Made by a program: the position numbers and the translations under genes. 64,000 bases of DNA from Candidatus Zymogenaceae bacterium (GTDB lineage Bacteria > Desulfobacterota > Zymogenia > Zymogenales > Zymogenaceae), in NCBI GenBank assembly GCA_016933535.1, contig JAFGAS010000086.1, positions 1 to 64,000 on the forward strand, read 5' to 3'. The notes beneath the pieces are model-generated. The model did not search any database. It saw only the letters and a program-made list of their open reading frames with translations, and had not been told where the DNA came from. This document shows, piece after piece, positions 1 through 9,208 of the stretch. How positions within the stretch are numbered: position 1 is the stretch's first letter; each line of letters begins with the position of its first letter.

Positions 1-88
1 CAACTGGCTCAACGCCCTGTTCGGATACGAGGAGGCCAAGGCCCGCATCACAAAGATCGTCGGCGCCCAGGGACCGGAAAAGAAATAG
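1..88 (+). CDS. C-terminal fragment of an unidentified protein
   Basis: The window opens inside a reading frame that begins at base 2 and runs 28 codons to a TAG at 86-88. The visible tail contains NWLNALFGYEEAK and ends GPEKK. It is too short to place in a family. It converges on the histidine kinase gene that is read from the other strand. Function unknown. Confidence 0.5.
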   Translation, partial: NWLNALFGYEEAKARITKIVGAQGPEKK

Positions 89-213
89 CCTAAAATGGGG
101 CGGGCGGAATAGAGAAGCCGATGAGAGACCGGACAGAGGCCAGGCGCCAACCGGTTTCCCGATTCAATCACCTACCATGAGGAAGAACCCGACAATACCA
201 AACGATAGTCCTG

Positions 214-233
214 CGGCGGCCACCGGGCCGCCG
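214..233. terminator. GC-rich hairpin between convergent genes
   Basis: CGGCGGCC and GGCCGCCG form a perfect 8-bp stem around the loop ACCG. It sits between the plus-strand gene fragment and the end of the minus-strand kinase. Neither side has a clear U-tract, so it may be a weak bidirectional terminator or only an mRNA end-protecting hairpin. Confidence 0.35.
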
Positions 234-245
234 TAATCGTTATGA

Positions 246-2117
246 CTAATCGTATTCTAAAACCTCCGAAAAGAGGGGGAAAGACAGTGTTACCTTGGCT
301 CCTTCCCCCTTCACCGCAGCAATATCAAGGCGCCCGCCGCTATTTTTCATGATGTCTTTACAGATAAATAGTCCCAGGGCAACACGTCCCCGTTCTCCCG
401 TATAATCAGGTGCCTTTACCTTCTCGAGGGTTTTCTTATCCATCCCATCACCCTGGTCGTTTACGATTATCTGAACCGTATTTCCCCTTTTTTGCGTTAC
501 TATTCGTATTGTGCCGCCTTTACGCATAGCGTCGTCCGCATTGTTGATAAGGTGTACGAGGGCCTGCCTGATCATGGCAGGATAGGCAAAAACCTCAGGC
601 AGTTTTTTACTGAAACTCGTCTTGAGCGTAATATTGTTATCCCTCAATCTCGATTCTACAATCGGTATAAGACCGGAGATGATATCATTGATATTAACAA
701 GTTGTTGCTCTTCCTTCTTTGAGAGATAGAACACGCGTGTTTGCTCGAGCAGATTCCGGGTTCCTTCAAGCTCGTCTATTATTTTTTTAAGCAGAACCAT
801 TTTTTGCGGCTCATCCCCGATCTTTCCTCCAAAGATACCCAGGTTGTGCTTCACTTTAAGTATGCGTTTATTGAGCTCCCGGACAAGCGTGGCCGACATT
901 CTCCCTGAGGCCGCGTATGTCTCTCGAGATATCAGTTCCTGCATGAGGGTTTTTCGCTGGGTAATATTATGCGCGAAAACTGCCACACGGTCGACCTTAC
1001 CCTTCGCGTTGAAAACCGGGTAGATCGAGTTATCGAGATGTAATCCGTCCCGTTCATCTTCAAAACGAACCGGCTTCTTCGTCCGGATAACTTCCTGGAA
1101 AGCCTCTTTTCTGCTCCTGATAATATCTTCGGAAAAGATCTCGAATGCAAACGATCCGATTAGTTCGTCACGACTCTTCCCCATTATTTTAGCCGCCGAT
1201 TCATTAATCGCAATAATGGTGCCGTCCGTATCGGTCAGCAATGCTATATCGGTAGTCGCATTCAACAGGACCTGTGCCATTCGTTCACTTGCAATAAGCG
1301 CTCGCTCCGCCTGTCTTGCCTCGGTCATGTCTTGAATCATCACAACGATATCGTGGGAATCGGTTTTCGGAGCATCGATGAGCAATCCGATGATCACGAG
1401 CTCTCGCTCCGCCCCGCCTTTATCCTTGTACGTAACCTGGGCAGAGTGAGCTCCGGACTTCAGTAGTTCTCCGAAAAAGGGATGAAACCAGTCCTCTTTT
1501 TCATCGCCGAAGACCGACGAGAAATCCACTCCTATGAGCCCGCTTGTCTTTATACCTAATATGGCCCCGAACGCCGGATTGGCCGCCATAATCGTCATTC
1601 TCTCGTCCAATATTGAGATTCCGATGGGCACATGGTCTATAATCTCTTCATATTTTCTCCTGGTCTTCTCGATCTCGGATTGTTTCTCTCCAACCCGCTT
1701 GTTCAACAACTCTCCAAGTTTTTCCAGGTGTTTCTCGATCTTTACCTTATCTGAGACGTCCTTAAAATGGAAAACCGCGCTCGTGCTTGCAGTATCAGGA
1801 AATGGATAGATGGTCAACTCAAAGACGTGATTATCGGCACCGCCTTTTCGCTCCATGAATTTGCATTCATACCAGTGCAGGTTTCCACTCTCTCCTTTAA
1901 AATAGCAAAATTCACAGGGAGTATCCTTACCCATGAGACGTCCGTAACAGGGGCTCCCAAGGACATCCTTAATATCGGTACCGAGTATTTCAGCCATCGC
2001 CATATTAAGACGTTTTATAGACAAGGTCCTATCAATGATACAGATGGGGTCCGGAATGCTGTCGAAAATAAGAAGGAGTTCCTTTTGTGCTTTGATGATC
2101 TTGTCCGATAACGCCAT
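246..2117 (-). CDS. Multi-PAS sensor histidine kinase with degenerate H-box
   Basis: 623 residues with no membrane segment visible, so it is probably a cytosolic sensor. A first PAS domain (about 10-125) carries a cysteine set at C57, C68 and C71 (PCEFC). Two more PAS domains follow (about 150-265 and 275-390), then a dimerisation/H-box region and a C-terminal HATPase domain. The HATPase has an N box (INNADDAM), a G1 box (DQGDGMD) and a glycine lid region (ALGLFICK). The H-box reads TLVRELNKRI where HisKA kinases normally have HE(I/L)NNPL, so the phosphoacceptor histidine is an arginine. A response regulator is not adjacent. An AGAAAGG ribosome-binding site precedes the ATG. It may be an atypical kinase, a phosphatase-only sensor, or may use another histidine. 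Confidence 0.85.
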   Translation of the reverse strand: MALSDKIIKAQKELLLIFDSIPDPICIIDRTLSIKRLNMAMAEILGTDIKDVLGSPCYGRLMGKDTPCEFCYFKGESGNLHWYECKFMERKGGADNHVFELTIYPFPDTASTSAVFHFKDVSDKVKIEKHLEKLGELLNKRVGEKQSEIEKTRRKYEEIIDHVPIGISILDERMTIMAANPAFGAILGIKTSGLIGVDFSSVFGDEKEDWFHPFFGELLKSGAHSAQVTYKDKGGAERELVIIGLLIDAPKTDSHDIVVMIQDMTEARQAERALIASERMAQVLLNATTDIALLTDTDGTIIAINESAAKIMGKSRDELIGSFAFEIFSEDIIRSRKEAFQEVIRTKKPVRFEDERDGLHLDNSIYPVFNAKGKVDRVAVFAHNITQRKTLMQELISRETYAASGRMSATLVRELNKRILKVKHNLGIFGGKIGDEPQKMVLLKKIIDELEGTRNLLEQTRVFYLSKKEEQQLVNINDIISGLIPIVESRLRDNNITLKTSFSKKLPEVFAYPAMIRQALVHLINNADDAMRKGGTIRIVTQKRGNTVQIIVNDQGDGMDKKTLEKVKAPDYTGERGRVALGLFICKDIMKNSGGRLDIAAVKGEGAKVTLSFPLFSEVLEYD

Positions 2118-2446
2118 GGTTCAAAACCTTTCTACTTACTATGTTGCCTAATAGAGTCAACTGGGACTAAAGATGAGTATAAGGACCCTCGTTTTTATAC
2201 TACGATTCTTATCCTCCATTATGTGATTAAGATCAAGTGGGGTTAATTAAGGGCCTTTCAAGAGAGATATTTCCCATTTCCGGTTACCCGTCTATAAAAA
2301 AAACAATATATGCCCGCACGATTCATTGCTTACCGCACAGGAAATAAGTATATCATGCGCAATAAAACCGAATAGGTAGTCCCGGAGGCCTCCATACAAA
2401 CGGGAACCTTCCCGATGAGACTGCTGTTGCTTTTACGTCATTATCT
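2118..2446. other. Intergenic region with no gene seen
   Basis: 329 bp between the kinase start and the end of the radical SAM gene, both on the minus strand. It is locally AT-rich with an A8 tract near 2297. It holds a small palindrome (GGAGGCCTCC, near 2385) and a short CGGGAA-CC-TTCCCG inverted repeat near 2401. The kinase promoter probably lies here, but I could not find a convincing -35/-10 pair. Confidence 0.4.
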
Positions 2447-3808
2447 TCACTTTCCCGCGAAAAATTCCCAGATCCTCTTTATGGTCGAGAATCCCACGCC
2501 GCGTCCTCTCACCGGGCTCGTAAGGGCCGATAGGATTCGTTTCGGCGTGAAGTAAAAAGAGAAAAACGCTCGTTTGAGCATCCGCTGTATGTCAGACGGT
2601 TTTAGATAATCAAGCGACATTACCGAATGAAAGCAATCGAATTTTTCCCAGTCTCGTTCAAATATTCGGTCTCGATAGCGGTCATAGATTTCTGTTCCGG
2701 GGTACGGCGTAAGAATCGAAAACTGTGCTCCGCCAAGGCCTATTCGTTTGGAAGCCCGTATCGTATCTTTTACCGTCCGACGTGTTTCCCCGGGCCAGCC
2801 GATAATAAAACTGCCCATCGTCTCGACACCGTAATCCTTCAGCATCTGTATGGCCCTGACACAATCATTGGATATCATCTTCTTGCCATAGTCTTCAAGG
2901 ATCGTGTCATGAGCGCTTTCTATTCCCATAAAGACGTACCGGCACCCCGATTCTGCCATATATCGGACCATTTCTTCATTCTTTGTGATGATGTCCCCCC
3001 TGGAAAAGCACCACCAATATATATCGAGGTGACGGGCCATGAAACCCTCGGCGATTTCAATCACGCGCCGGGGATCCATCGTAAAATTATCATCCATGAA
3101 ACAGACGGCTCCAAAACCATGGTCCTTTACGATCAATTCAACCTCTTCTACGACGTTCGAAGCCGATCGATTCCTCCACGTCGTACCCGAAAATACCGTG
3201 GATGAGCAGAAACCGCAGTTAAACGGACATCCCCGGCTGGTTACCATCGACGTGATGAAGCGACCGCCGAGCCGGAGCTTTTTATATCGATTGATCTGAA
3301 GGATATCCCTATCCGGAAACTGGAGGGCGTCCAGGTCGCGCGGCGGCGGCCGGTCGGGGTTATGTATAACCGTGCCACGCTTATTAAACGATACGCCGCC
3401 GATATCTCCGATATCTCCCGCCCCGGACAGCCTGTTCAATAACTGAACAAAGGTCTCTTCCCCTTCCCCCCTGACGACATAGTGGGCGTCGCCGTTTTTC
3501 AGGATATCTTCGGCCACGAACGTCGCGTGGGGTCCACCCATAATAACGGTCGTACCTTCGCTCATGGCTGCTCGTGCAATTGCTATGGCCCCGTTATACC
3601 GAGAAGTATCCAACGATATCCCTACCGCATCATAGGAGGAAAGCCGGGGCGTACAGTTCGTGTCCGCCAGGTTCAGGTCGCGTACCTCCACATCGTGTCC
3701 CTCCCTTTTAGCGACGGCGGCTAGATATCCAAGACCGAGGGGCGGAAGCAGGAAACCCAGCTTATGAAATACGTCCCGCAAATGGGGATATAGTAAGAGG
3801 ATCTTCAC
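2447..3808 (-). CDS. B12-binding radical SAM protein
   Basis: 453 residues. The N-terminal third resembles a cobalamin-binding Rossmann domain (GISLDTSRYN, VIMGGPHATF). A radical SAM domain follows with the cluster motif CPFNCGFC (CxxxCxxC) preceded by TSRG, and a C-terminal tail is typical of the class B family. Known members carry out methylations, cyclisations or other radical rearrangements on lipids, tetrapyrroles or natural products. The product cannot be deduced here. The gene lies about 200 bp downstream of an MMPL/RND exporter gene on the same strand, so the pair may make and export a lipid-like compound. That link is inference. Confidence 0.85.
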   Translation of the reverse strand: MKILLLYPHLRDVFHKLGFLLPPLGLGYLAAVAKREGHDVEVRDLNLADTNCTPRLSSYDAVGISLDTSRYNGAIAIARAAMSEGTTVIMGGPHATFVAEDILKNGDAHYVVRGEGEETFVQLLNRLSGAGDIGDIGGVSFNKRGTVIHNPDRPPPRDLDALQFPDRDILQINRYKKLRLGGRFITSMVTSRGCPFNCGFCSSTVFSGTTWRNRSASNVVEEVELIVKDHGFGAVCFMDDNFTMDPRRVIEIAEGFMARHLDIYWWCFSRGDIITKNEEMVRYMAESGCRYVFMGIESAHDTILEDYGKKMISNDCVRAIQMLKDYGVETMGSFIIGWPGETRRTVKDTIRASKRIGLGGAQFSILTPYPGTEIYDRYRDRIFERDWEKFDCFHSVMSLDYLKPSDIQRMLKRAFFSFYFTPKRILSALTSPVRGRGVGFSTIKRIWEFFAGK

Positions 3809-4012
3809 GAGCGTATCCTTGCACTATTACGCAGGGGTGTCGCCAGCATTAAACGACTTATTCAGAACTACTGTGCTTTGGATTCCCAAGGGCGACAATC
3901 CTGTAAGATAGACTCGATGAGGGGGGAGACGCTCTCACTGCTCCGGTTCCCGGCCGTCTATGACTCCAGTATCATCCCGGTATCCCGTTGTCGGAGAATT
4001 ATAAATCCGACG

Positions 4013-6517
4013 CTAACTACCCCGGGTCCCGTCGGCTGTTGTATCTTCCATGAGCGCCAACAGCGTCGGGAGCACGACGAGGGCCGAGACGAGGCACAGG
4101 GCGACCCCCATTACCGACAGAATACCGATGGCCGAAAGCCCCCCGTACTTCGAGAACGTAAGGGATCCGAATCCGACAATCGTCGTCAGGCCGCACATAA
4201 TAACCGCCCGGCCCGAGAATTTCATCGCCGGGACAATCCCCCCGTTTTCATTCTCTTTATAACGCTGGTAGATGTGTATGTTGTTATCGATACCGATCCC
4301 GATTATCATGGGAATGACAACGATATTGGCAAAATTCATCGACATGCCCATGATTCCCATGAATCCCACTGTCCAGATGATGCCGACCAGCAGGGATAAT
4401 CCGCAAAAAACAACCCCCCTGATCTCCCGAAACTGCGCCCCCAGTGCCAGGAGGACGCCTATGGACGCAAGGATCGTGGCGAAGATGAAATCGCGGGTGA
4501 TTATTTTTTTCATCTCCGCTATAACCATGGTGATGCTGGCTACCGTAATCGAACCCGAGAGACATTTGAGCCGGTCGACAACGCTCCTGTCTATGTCGTG
4601 TTCCCACGGACCCCCCGCCCGGGGGTACGCGAAGATCGATACGTACCAGGAGTCGCCTTTATGAAGGATGTATCGCTCTATCATCTTTTCGCCGGCAGTC
4701 CCCGCAATGTCCCGATAGGTTATCGGTGGGACCGTTCCGTCAGCAAATCGGCTGATCGAATCCATAAAGGGTATAAACGGGGCAACGTCAAATCCGTGCG
4801 CGACCAGCGATTTCTCAAGAGATATGACCGCTCCCCGGATATCCAGCGATTCGGCCCGAACGATGTTTTTACGCTGCTTTTTGACCGACGGGAGAAACGC
4901 CCCCGGACCGTCCACGGCCGTGATTTCCGGATATCCCTTCATAATGTCGGCCGCATCCTCCGAGACGACGATCGCCTCTTCTAGGGTTTTCCCTTCGGTC
5001 GTTATGATCAGCTCCGGCGCGGAACCGGAAAAAACTTCCATGATCTTATCCTGCACCCCCAGGGCGGGGCTCTCCTTCGGCCGCAGCTTATTGATATCGG
5101 TCTCAAAATGAACCCGGGTTGCCGAATATCCAAGACCGATTGTGACGATAAGAACCGCCGCGATGACAAACCGTCTTCGCTTGACGATATATTTCCCCAA
5201 TCGTTCTATGCCGAAGGCGGGAAGCTGCGCGGTAATGATATCGGCCCCTTTTACCTTCATGGTACGCACGATAAGAGCAGGCAGCACCGTAAAGGTCGAA
5301 AGCAGCGTCATCAGGATACCCACACCCCCGATAATTCCGAGCTCCGACAGGCCGGAAAACTGCGTGAACCCCATTGCGAAAAAGGCCACCGCCGTCGTCA
5401 GCGCCCCCGTGAAGACGGCGACCCCGGTCGTCGCGTAGGTCTCCACGAGGGCATCTTCGAGCCCCTTTTTTTTCGACATCTCCTCGATAAACCGGTTATA
5501 AAAATGAATCGAAAAATCTATCCCGAGACCCGCCAGGATCGCCCCGAAGGCCGCCGTTACCATATTGAGGTGTCCAAGGGCGAATCCCGCAAAACCGAGG
5601 GTCCAAAATATACCGAGGCCGAGGGACGGCGCCACGACAAAAAGAAACGTCAACCGACGAAAGACCAGGTAGAACAGAAAGAGCACCGCTATAATGGATG
5701 ACGTCATTGTTATCATAAGATCCCGCTTGATGGTCGAGGCATCGCTGACGGCGATTGGATATCCCCCGGTGTACTCCACCAAGACGTCTTCGTAGTCCTT
5801 GTCCTGCTTGATATCCCGCTCGAAGGCCGACAGGCTCGAGAAAAGCTTCTCGTCAAACGATATATCCTGGGGTGGGCCGACGGGCCTGGCGAGCATCAGC
5901 AGATGCGATCCGTCAACCGACAGATAATATCCCGATGCCGCGTCAATCTTAAATCCGCCGGCCGTGGGAGATACCTTGCCTTGTACGACCGACAGGAGAC
6001 CGAGCGGGTCTTTTATGACAAAATCGGCGCTCCCCGAAGAGATGGGAACGAGCAAGAGTCCCTTATCTATCCGCACGGCCTCATCGATTGCCGCCGGTTC
6101 AAGTTTTCCGGCAACTTCGGCGAACTCATCGTCATCCAGATAGAGGAAGATACTAGGGAGATAGGTCGAAAGGATGTAGTCTTTGTCCGAATCGCTGATT
6201 GTATAGCTTACCTCCGAGATCAGTCCGGTCCCGCTCATCTTTTCGGCGAACCGATCGGCAAAACCCGTCACGGCATCCCTTCGCGGAGCCGAAAGGAGAA
6301 TCACCAGGTAATCAAGCGTACCCATTCGTTCCAACGATGTGAGGTAGTCCGATACAACGAGGTTATGTCGTGGAAGCATATAGGCGACGTTGGAAACCAT
6401 CGACAACCGTAGCACACCCCCGATGAAAACGACGGTTAACAGAAACGCCCCCACTATGACCAACAGGTCATGTCGATAGACGAGCCGCGCCAGCCATTTC
6501 ATAAGAGATTCTCGCAT
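4013..6517 (-). CDS. MMPL/RND-superfamily transporter
   Basis: 834 residues in two homologous halves. Each half has an N-terminal helix, a large extracytoplasmic loop and a block of about five hydrophobic helices. Typical RND signatures such as GLGIDFSIHFYNRF (first half) and GIGIDNNIHIYQRY (second half) contain the membrane-embedded acidic residues expected for proton-driven transport. The size and two-repeat layout match MMPL or HpnN-like lipid exporters rather than the larger AcrB-type drug pumps, and no periplasmic adaptor or outer-membrane channel gene is adjacent. A radical SAM gene follows on the same strand. The substrate is unknown and a hydrophobic lipid is the usual guess for this family. 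Confidence 0.85.
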   Translation of the reverse strand: MRESLMKWLARLVYRHDLLVIVGAFLLTVVFIGGVLRLSMVSNVAYMLPRHNLVVSDYLTSLERMGTLDYLVILLSAPRRDAVTGFADRFAEKMSGTGLISEVSYTISDSDKDYILSTYLPSIFLYLDDDEFAEVAGKLEPAAIDEAVRIDKGLLLVPISSGSADFVIKDPLGLLSVVQGKVSPTAGGFKIDAASGYYLSVDGSHLLMLARPVGPPQDISFDEKLFSSLSAFERDIKQDKDYEDVLVEYTGGYPIAVSDASTIKRDLMITMTSSIIAVLFLFYLVFRRLTFLFVVAPSLGLGIFWTLGFAGFALGHLNMVTAAFGAILAGLGIDFSIHFYNRFIEEMSKKKGLEDALVETYATTGVAVFTGALTTAVAFFAMGFTQFSGLSELGIIGGVGILMTLLSTFTVLPALIVRTMKVKGADIITAQLPAFGIERLGKYIVKRRRFVIAAVLIVTIGLGYSATRVHFETDINKLRPKESPALGVQDKIMEVFSGSAPELIITTEGKTLEEAIVVSEDAADIMKGYPEITAVDGPGAFLPSVKKQRKNIVRAESLDIRGAVISLEKSLVAHGFDVAPFIPFMDSISRFADGTVPPITYRDIAGTAGEKMIERYILHKGDSWYVSIFAYPRAGGPWEHDIDRSVVDRLKCLSGSITVASITMVIAEMKKIITRDFIFATILASIGVLLALGAQFREIRGVVFCGLSLLVGIIWTVGFMGIMGMSMNFANIVVIPMIIGIGIDNNIHIYQRYKENENGGIVPAMKFSGRAVIMCGLTTIVGFGSLTFSKYGGLSAIGILSVMGVALCLVSALVVLPTLLALMEDTTADGTRGS

Positions 6518-6838
6518 AATCCGCTGGTTTGAGAAGTTAGGATAGCCGATGAATCCATTTATCGGGGAAACATGATGAGGGACAACCCCTTACGTACCGC
6601 AGTCCTCCAATTCCATACTATCCCAAAAAACTTCTTTGTCAATCGGAATCGTGGATAAAAAGGACGGGTGACACGCTGCGATCGATTGCGAGACGCCGTT
6701 CATCGCCCGACCGCCATTTCCCGGTCGTCGCTACGGTTATCCGTGAGGATATACTACTATTTCCTTGACTATGAATCGGCCCTCGTATAGTGTTAATCTA
6801 TTGAGCAGAAGGACTACAGTACCGCTTCCGTTAAGAGT
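6518..6838. other. Divergent intergenic region
   Basis: 321 bp separating the minus-strand RND gene from the plus-strand secreted-protein gene. It should hold promoters in both directions. A plus-strand candidate is listed separately. No gene or structured RNA was recognised. Confidence 0.4.
6765..6791 (+). promoter_or_regulatory. Candidate sigma70-type promoter
   Basis: TTGACT (6765-6770) and TATAGT (6786-6791) are separated by only 15 bp, shorter than the usual 17. It lies about 50 bp upstream of the first ATG of the secreted-protein gene. Confidence 0.4.
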
Positions 6839-7243
6839 ATGCATACATCGTCCCCCCACATACCTAAGGGCTCCTATACCCTGAAGATGGCGCTTGGCCT
6901 CAGGATTGTCGGTGTTTTCCTTTTCCTTCTTCCGGCCGCTCTCCTGGGGGGTGAGAATCCCTGCTCCTACTCCGGTTATCTCTGGGGCACGGGCGCCAGA
7001 TCATCATTTGAGGTTTACTCTGATACCGACGAGCTTCAGATTACCTTCACGTGGCCTTCCGGAACCTCGGATATCTGGGTAAAGGCAATGGATAACGACG
7101 GGAAAGAGGTACTGGTTGACAGGTCCCTCAACGAAGGCGACCTTTTCACCCTGTCCGGGAAGGGTATATTCCACTTTGAGATCTACTCCAAATGGGGCGG
7201 TGGGTGTTGGGACGCTTCCGTTAAAAAAAATAAAATAAAATAG
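6839..7243 (+). CDS. Small secreted hypothetical protein
   Basis: 134 residues from the first ATG. A second in-frame ATG at 6887 begins MALGLRIVGVFLFLLPAAL, a clean signal peptide, and may be the true start (118 residues). The mature part is rich in aromatic residues and alternating beta-strand patterns (SSFEVYSDTDELQITFTW, HFEIYSKW) with two cysteines (ENPC, GGCWD), suggesting a small periplasmic or extracellular beta-sandwich. I do not recognise a family. It sits alone between the RND gene and rho, and the rho promoter starts immediately after its stop codon. Confidence 0.6.
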   Translation: MHTSSPHIPKGSYTLKMALGLRIVGVFLFLLPAALLGGENPCSYSGYLWGTGARSSFEVYSDTDELQITFTWPSGTSDIWVKAMDNDGKEVLVDRSLNEGDLFTLSGKGIFHFEIYSKWGGGCWDASVKKNKIK

Positions 7244-7244
7244 C

Positions 7245-7273
7245 TTGACAACTTTCCGGAAAAGACATATAGT
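7245..7273 (+). promoter_or_regulatory. Strong sigma70-type promoter for rho
   Basis: A consensus TTGACA (7245-7250) is followed after exactly 17 bp by TATAGT (7268-7273). Transcription would start near 7280, giving a leader of about 185 nt before the rho ATG at 7465. Known rho genes are often autoregulated by termination within a leader. No stable hairpin stands out in this AT-rich leader, which fits such a mechanism but does not prove it. Confidence 0.75.
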
Positions 7274-7464
7274 ACATATCAACCCCTTAATCAAACCACC
7301 AACACCTCACAGGTAGTACAAAAGGAACTATTTCCAAACAAAGCACACTCTAAATTACACGCAATCATTATATAATAAAATACCCGGATTTATTATTTGA
7401 ATACTGCACAATATGCGATAACATATATCGCAGTGAGTATCTCCACGCATAAGGAAGCAGATCT

Positions 7465-8760
7465 ATGGAAGAAAACGATCTTGAGTTAACCGAGATATCC
7501 CAGGATGTAATCATCAACCTGGTCGAGCTTAAAAGCAAAAAAATCAATGAGATTCTCCACATGGCCCGGGACCTCAATATTGAGGGCGCCAGCGCCATGA
7601 CACGCCAGGAGCTCATATTCGCCCTGCTCCAGGCCCATACGGAGCAGAACGGCGTTATCTACGGTGTGGGCGTCCTGGAAACACTGCCGGACGGTTTTGG
7701 CTTCCTTCGCGCCCCCGATTACAGCTACCTGCCCGGTCCCGACGATATATACGTCTCTCCGTCGCAGATCAGGCGCTTTTCTCTGAGAACCGGGGATACT
7801 ATCTCGGGTCAGATTCGCCCTCCAAAGGAAGGAGAGCGTTATTTCGCGCTCCTTAAGGTCGAATCGGTAAACAGCAGCCATCCCGATACCTCCCGGGAGC
7901 GGATCATGTTCGACAACCTGACTCCCCTCTACCCGCAGGAAAAGCTCAATCTCGAATATGACCGGAAGAAATATTCCACCCGAATCATGGACCTCTTCAC
8001 CCCTGTCGGGAAGGGTCAGCGCGGCCTTATCGTATCGCCCCCCAAGACCGGTAAGACCATGCTTCTTCAAGATATCGCCAACGCAATTACCTCCAACCAC
8101 AAGGACATAGCCCTTATCGTCCTGTTGATCGACGAGCGGCCTGAAGAGGTTACCGACATGGAACGGTCCGTGGAAGGCGAAGTGGTCAGTTCTACCTTTG
8201 ACGAGCCGGCTTCACGCCACGTCCAGGTTGCCGAGATGGTCATCGAAAAGGCCAAACGTCTTGTCGAGTATAAGCAGGACGTTATCATCCTGCTTGACAG
8301 CATCACGCGGCTTGCTCGCGCCTATAACGCCGTCGTTCCGCCGAGCGGCAAGATTCTGTCCGGCGGTGTCGACTCCAATGCCCTGCATAAGCCCAAGCGC
8401 TTCTTCGGGGCAGCCCGAAATATCGAAAATGGCGGAAGCCTCACGATCATCGCTACCGCCCTCATCGATACCGGCAGCCGAATGGATGAGGTCATCTATG
8501 AAGAGTTCAAGGGTACCGGTAATATGGAAATTCACCTCGATCGCCGTCTTTCCGACCGACGGATATTCCCGGCCATCGACCTTAACCGATCAAGCACGCG
8601 AAAGGAAGAACTCCTCATCGATCCGGACGTTCTCAACCGTATCTGGATTTTGAGAAAACTACTGGCGCCCCTTACTCCCATCGACTCTATGGAATTTCTC
8701 ATGGATAAGATCCAGGGAACGGAGTCAAACGCGGATTTTATGGCAAAGATGAATCAATAG
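7465..8760 (+). CDS. rho: Transcription termination factor Rho
   Basis: 431 residues, close to the usual 419. Rho is a hexameric RNA-dependent ATPase that releases transcripts. Visible landmarks are the N-terminal domain, the cold-shock-like primary RNA site (LPDGFGFLR), the Walker A loop ([10 protein letters not shown]), Walker B (VIILLDSI) and the secondary-site region after [14 protein letters not shown]. The ATG is preceded by AAGGAAG at good spacing. It heads a plus-strand housekeeping run with rpmE, a DUF1385 gene, prfA, prmC, murA and hisD, an order I recall from Deltaproteobacteria. Confidence 0.98.
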   Translation: MEENDLELTEISQDVIINLVELKSKKINEILHMARDLNIEGASAMTRQELIFALLQAHTEQNGVIYGVGVLETLPDGFGFLRAPDYSYLPGPDDIYVSPSQIRRFSLRTGDTISGQIRPPKEGERYFALLKVESVNSSHPDTSRERIMFDNLTPLYPQEKLNLEYDRKKYSTRIMDLFTPVGKGQRGLIVSPPKTGKTMLLQDIANAITSNHKDIALIVLLIDERPEEVTDMERSVEGEVVSSTFDEPASRHVQVAEMVIEKAKRLVEYKQDVIILLDSITRLARAYNAVVPPSGKILSGGVDSNALHKPKRFFGAARNIENGGSLTIIATALIDTGSRMDEVIYEEFKGTGNMEIHLDRRLSDRRIFPAIDLNRSSTRKEELLIDPDVLNRIWILRKLLAPLTPIDSMEFLMDKIQGTESNADFMAKMNQ

Positions 8761-8768
8761 AGAATATA

Positions 8769-8793
8769 CGGCCGATAGTTTTTCTATCTGCCG
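8769..8793 (+). terminator. Hairpin between rho and rpmE
   Basis: CGGCCGATAG pairs with CTATCTGCCG with one mismatch, around an all-T loop. No U-tract follows, so it may only attenuate or protect the mRNA end before rpmE. Confidence 0.35.
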
Positions 8794-8844
8794 ATCACCG
8801 TAATGTTAGATACTATAGTCTGCTACAAAGGAGCAAAAAAGAGC

Positions 8845-9060
8845 ATGAAAAAGGACCTGCACCCCGACTATATTGAGTCGGTCATTGCGTGCGCATGCGG
8901 AAACGAGATCAAGACTCGCTCGACAAAAGACCAGATCACCGTCGAGATATGTTCCCAGTGCCACCCATTCTTTACGGGCAAGCAGAAGCTGGTTGACACC
9001 GCCGGACGCGTGGAGAAGTTCAAAAGGAAATACGCCAACGTTGCCCCCAAGAAATCCTAG
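8845..9060 (+). CDS. rpmE: Ribosomal protein bL31
   Basis: 71 residues starting MKKDLHPDY, the typical bL31 N-terminus. The ORF track starts 14 codons earlier, but AAAGGAG at 8827-8833 is correctly spaced only for the ATG at 8845. Four cysteines (CACG and CSQC) make the zinc-binding (C+) form, usual under zinc-replete conditions. A C+ form is normally replaced by a zinc-free paralogue in zinc starvation, but none is seen in this window. Confidence 0.95.
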   Translation: MKKDLHPDYIESVIACACGNEIKTRSTKDQITVEICSQCHPFFTGKQKLVDTAGRVEKFKRKYANVAPKKS

Positions 9061-9131
9061 GCCGTTTTGTCATAGAAACTATTGTCTGCGGGCCGATTAT
9101 CTGTGCCCGTGCATTTTTACCGGAAAAAGCC

Positions 9132-9157
9132 CCGGCCGTATGCGTTAGTTCGGCCGG
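9132..9157. repeat. Inverted repeat upstream of the DUF1385 gene
   Basis: CCGGCCG and CGGCCGG pair over 7 bp around a 12-nt loop. There is no T-tract. It could be a processing or attenuation hairpin between rpmE and the next gene. Confidence 0.3.
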
Positions 9158-9208
9158 TCGTGACTATTCCGGCTTACGTTCACTCTATTTTCGTAAACGG
9201 CTTAATTG

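Noticed and set aside
2447-3808. Hopanoid methylase or HpnJ-type assignment for the radical SAM protein
   Set aside because: No hopanoid genes (shc, hpn cluster) are nearby and the N-terminus does not match what I know of HpnP, HpnR or HpnJ.
8803-8844. Earlier start of rpmE
   Set aside because: bL31 proteins begin at MKKDLHP, and the AAAGGAG site fits only the ATG at 8845.
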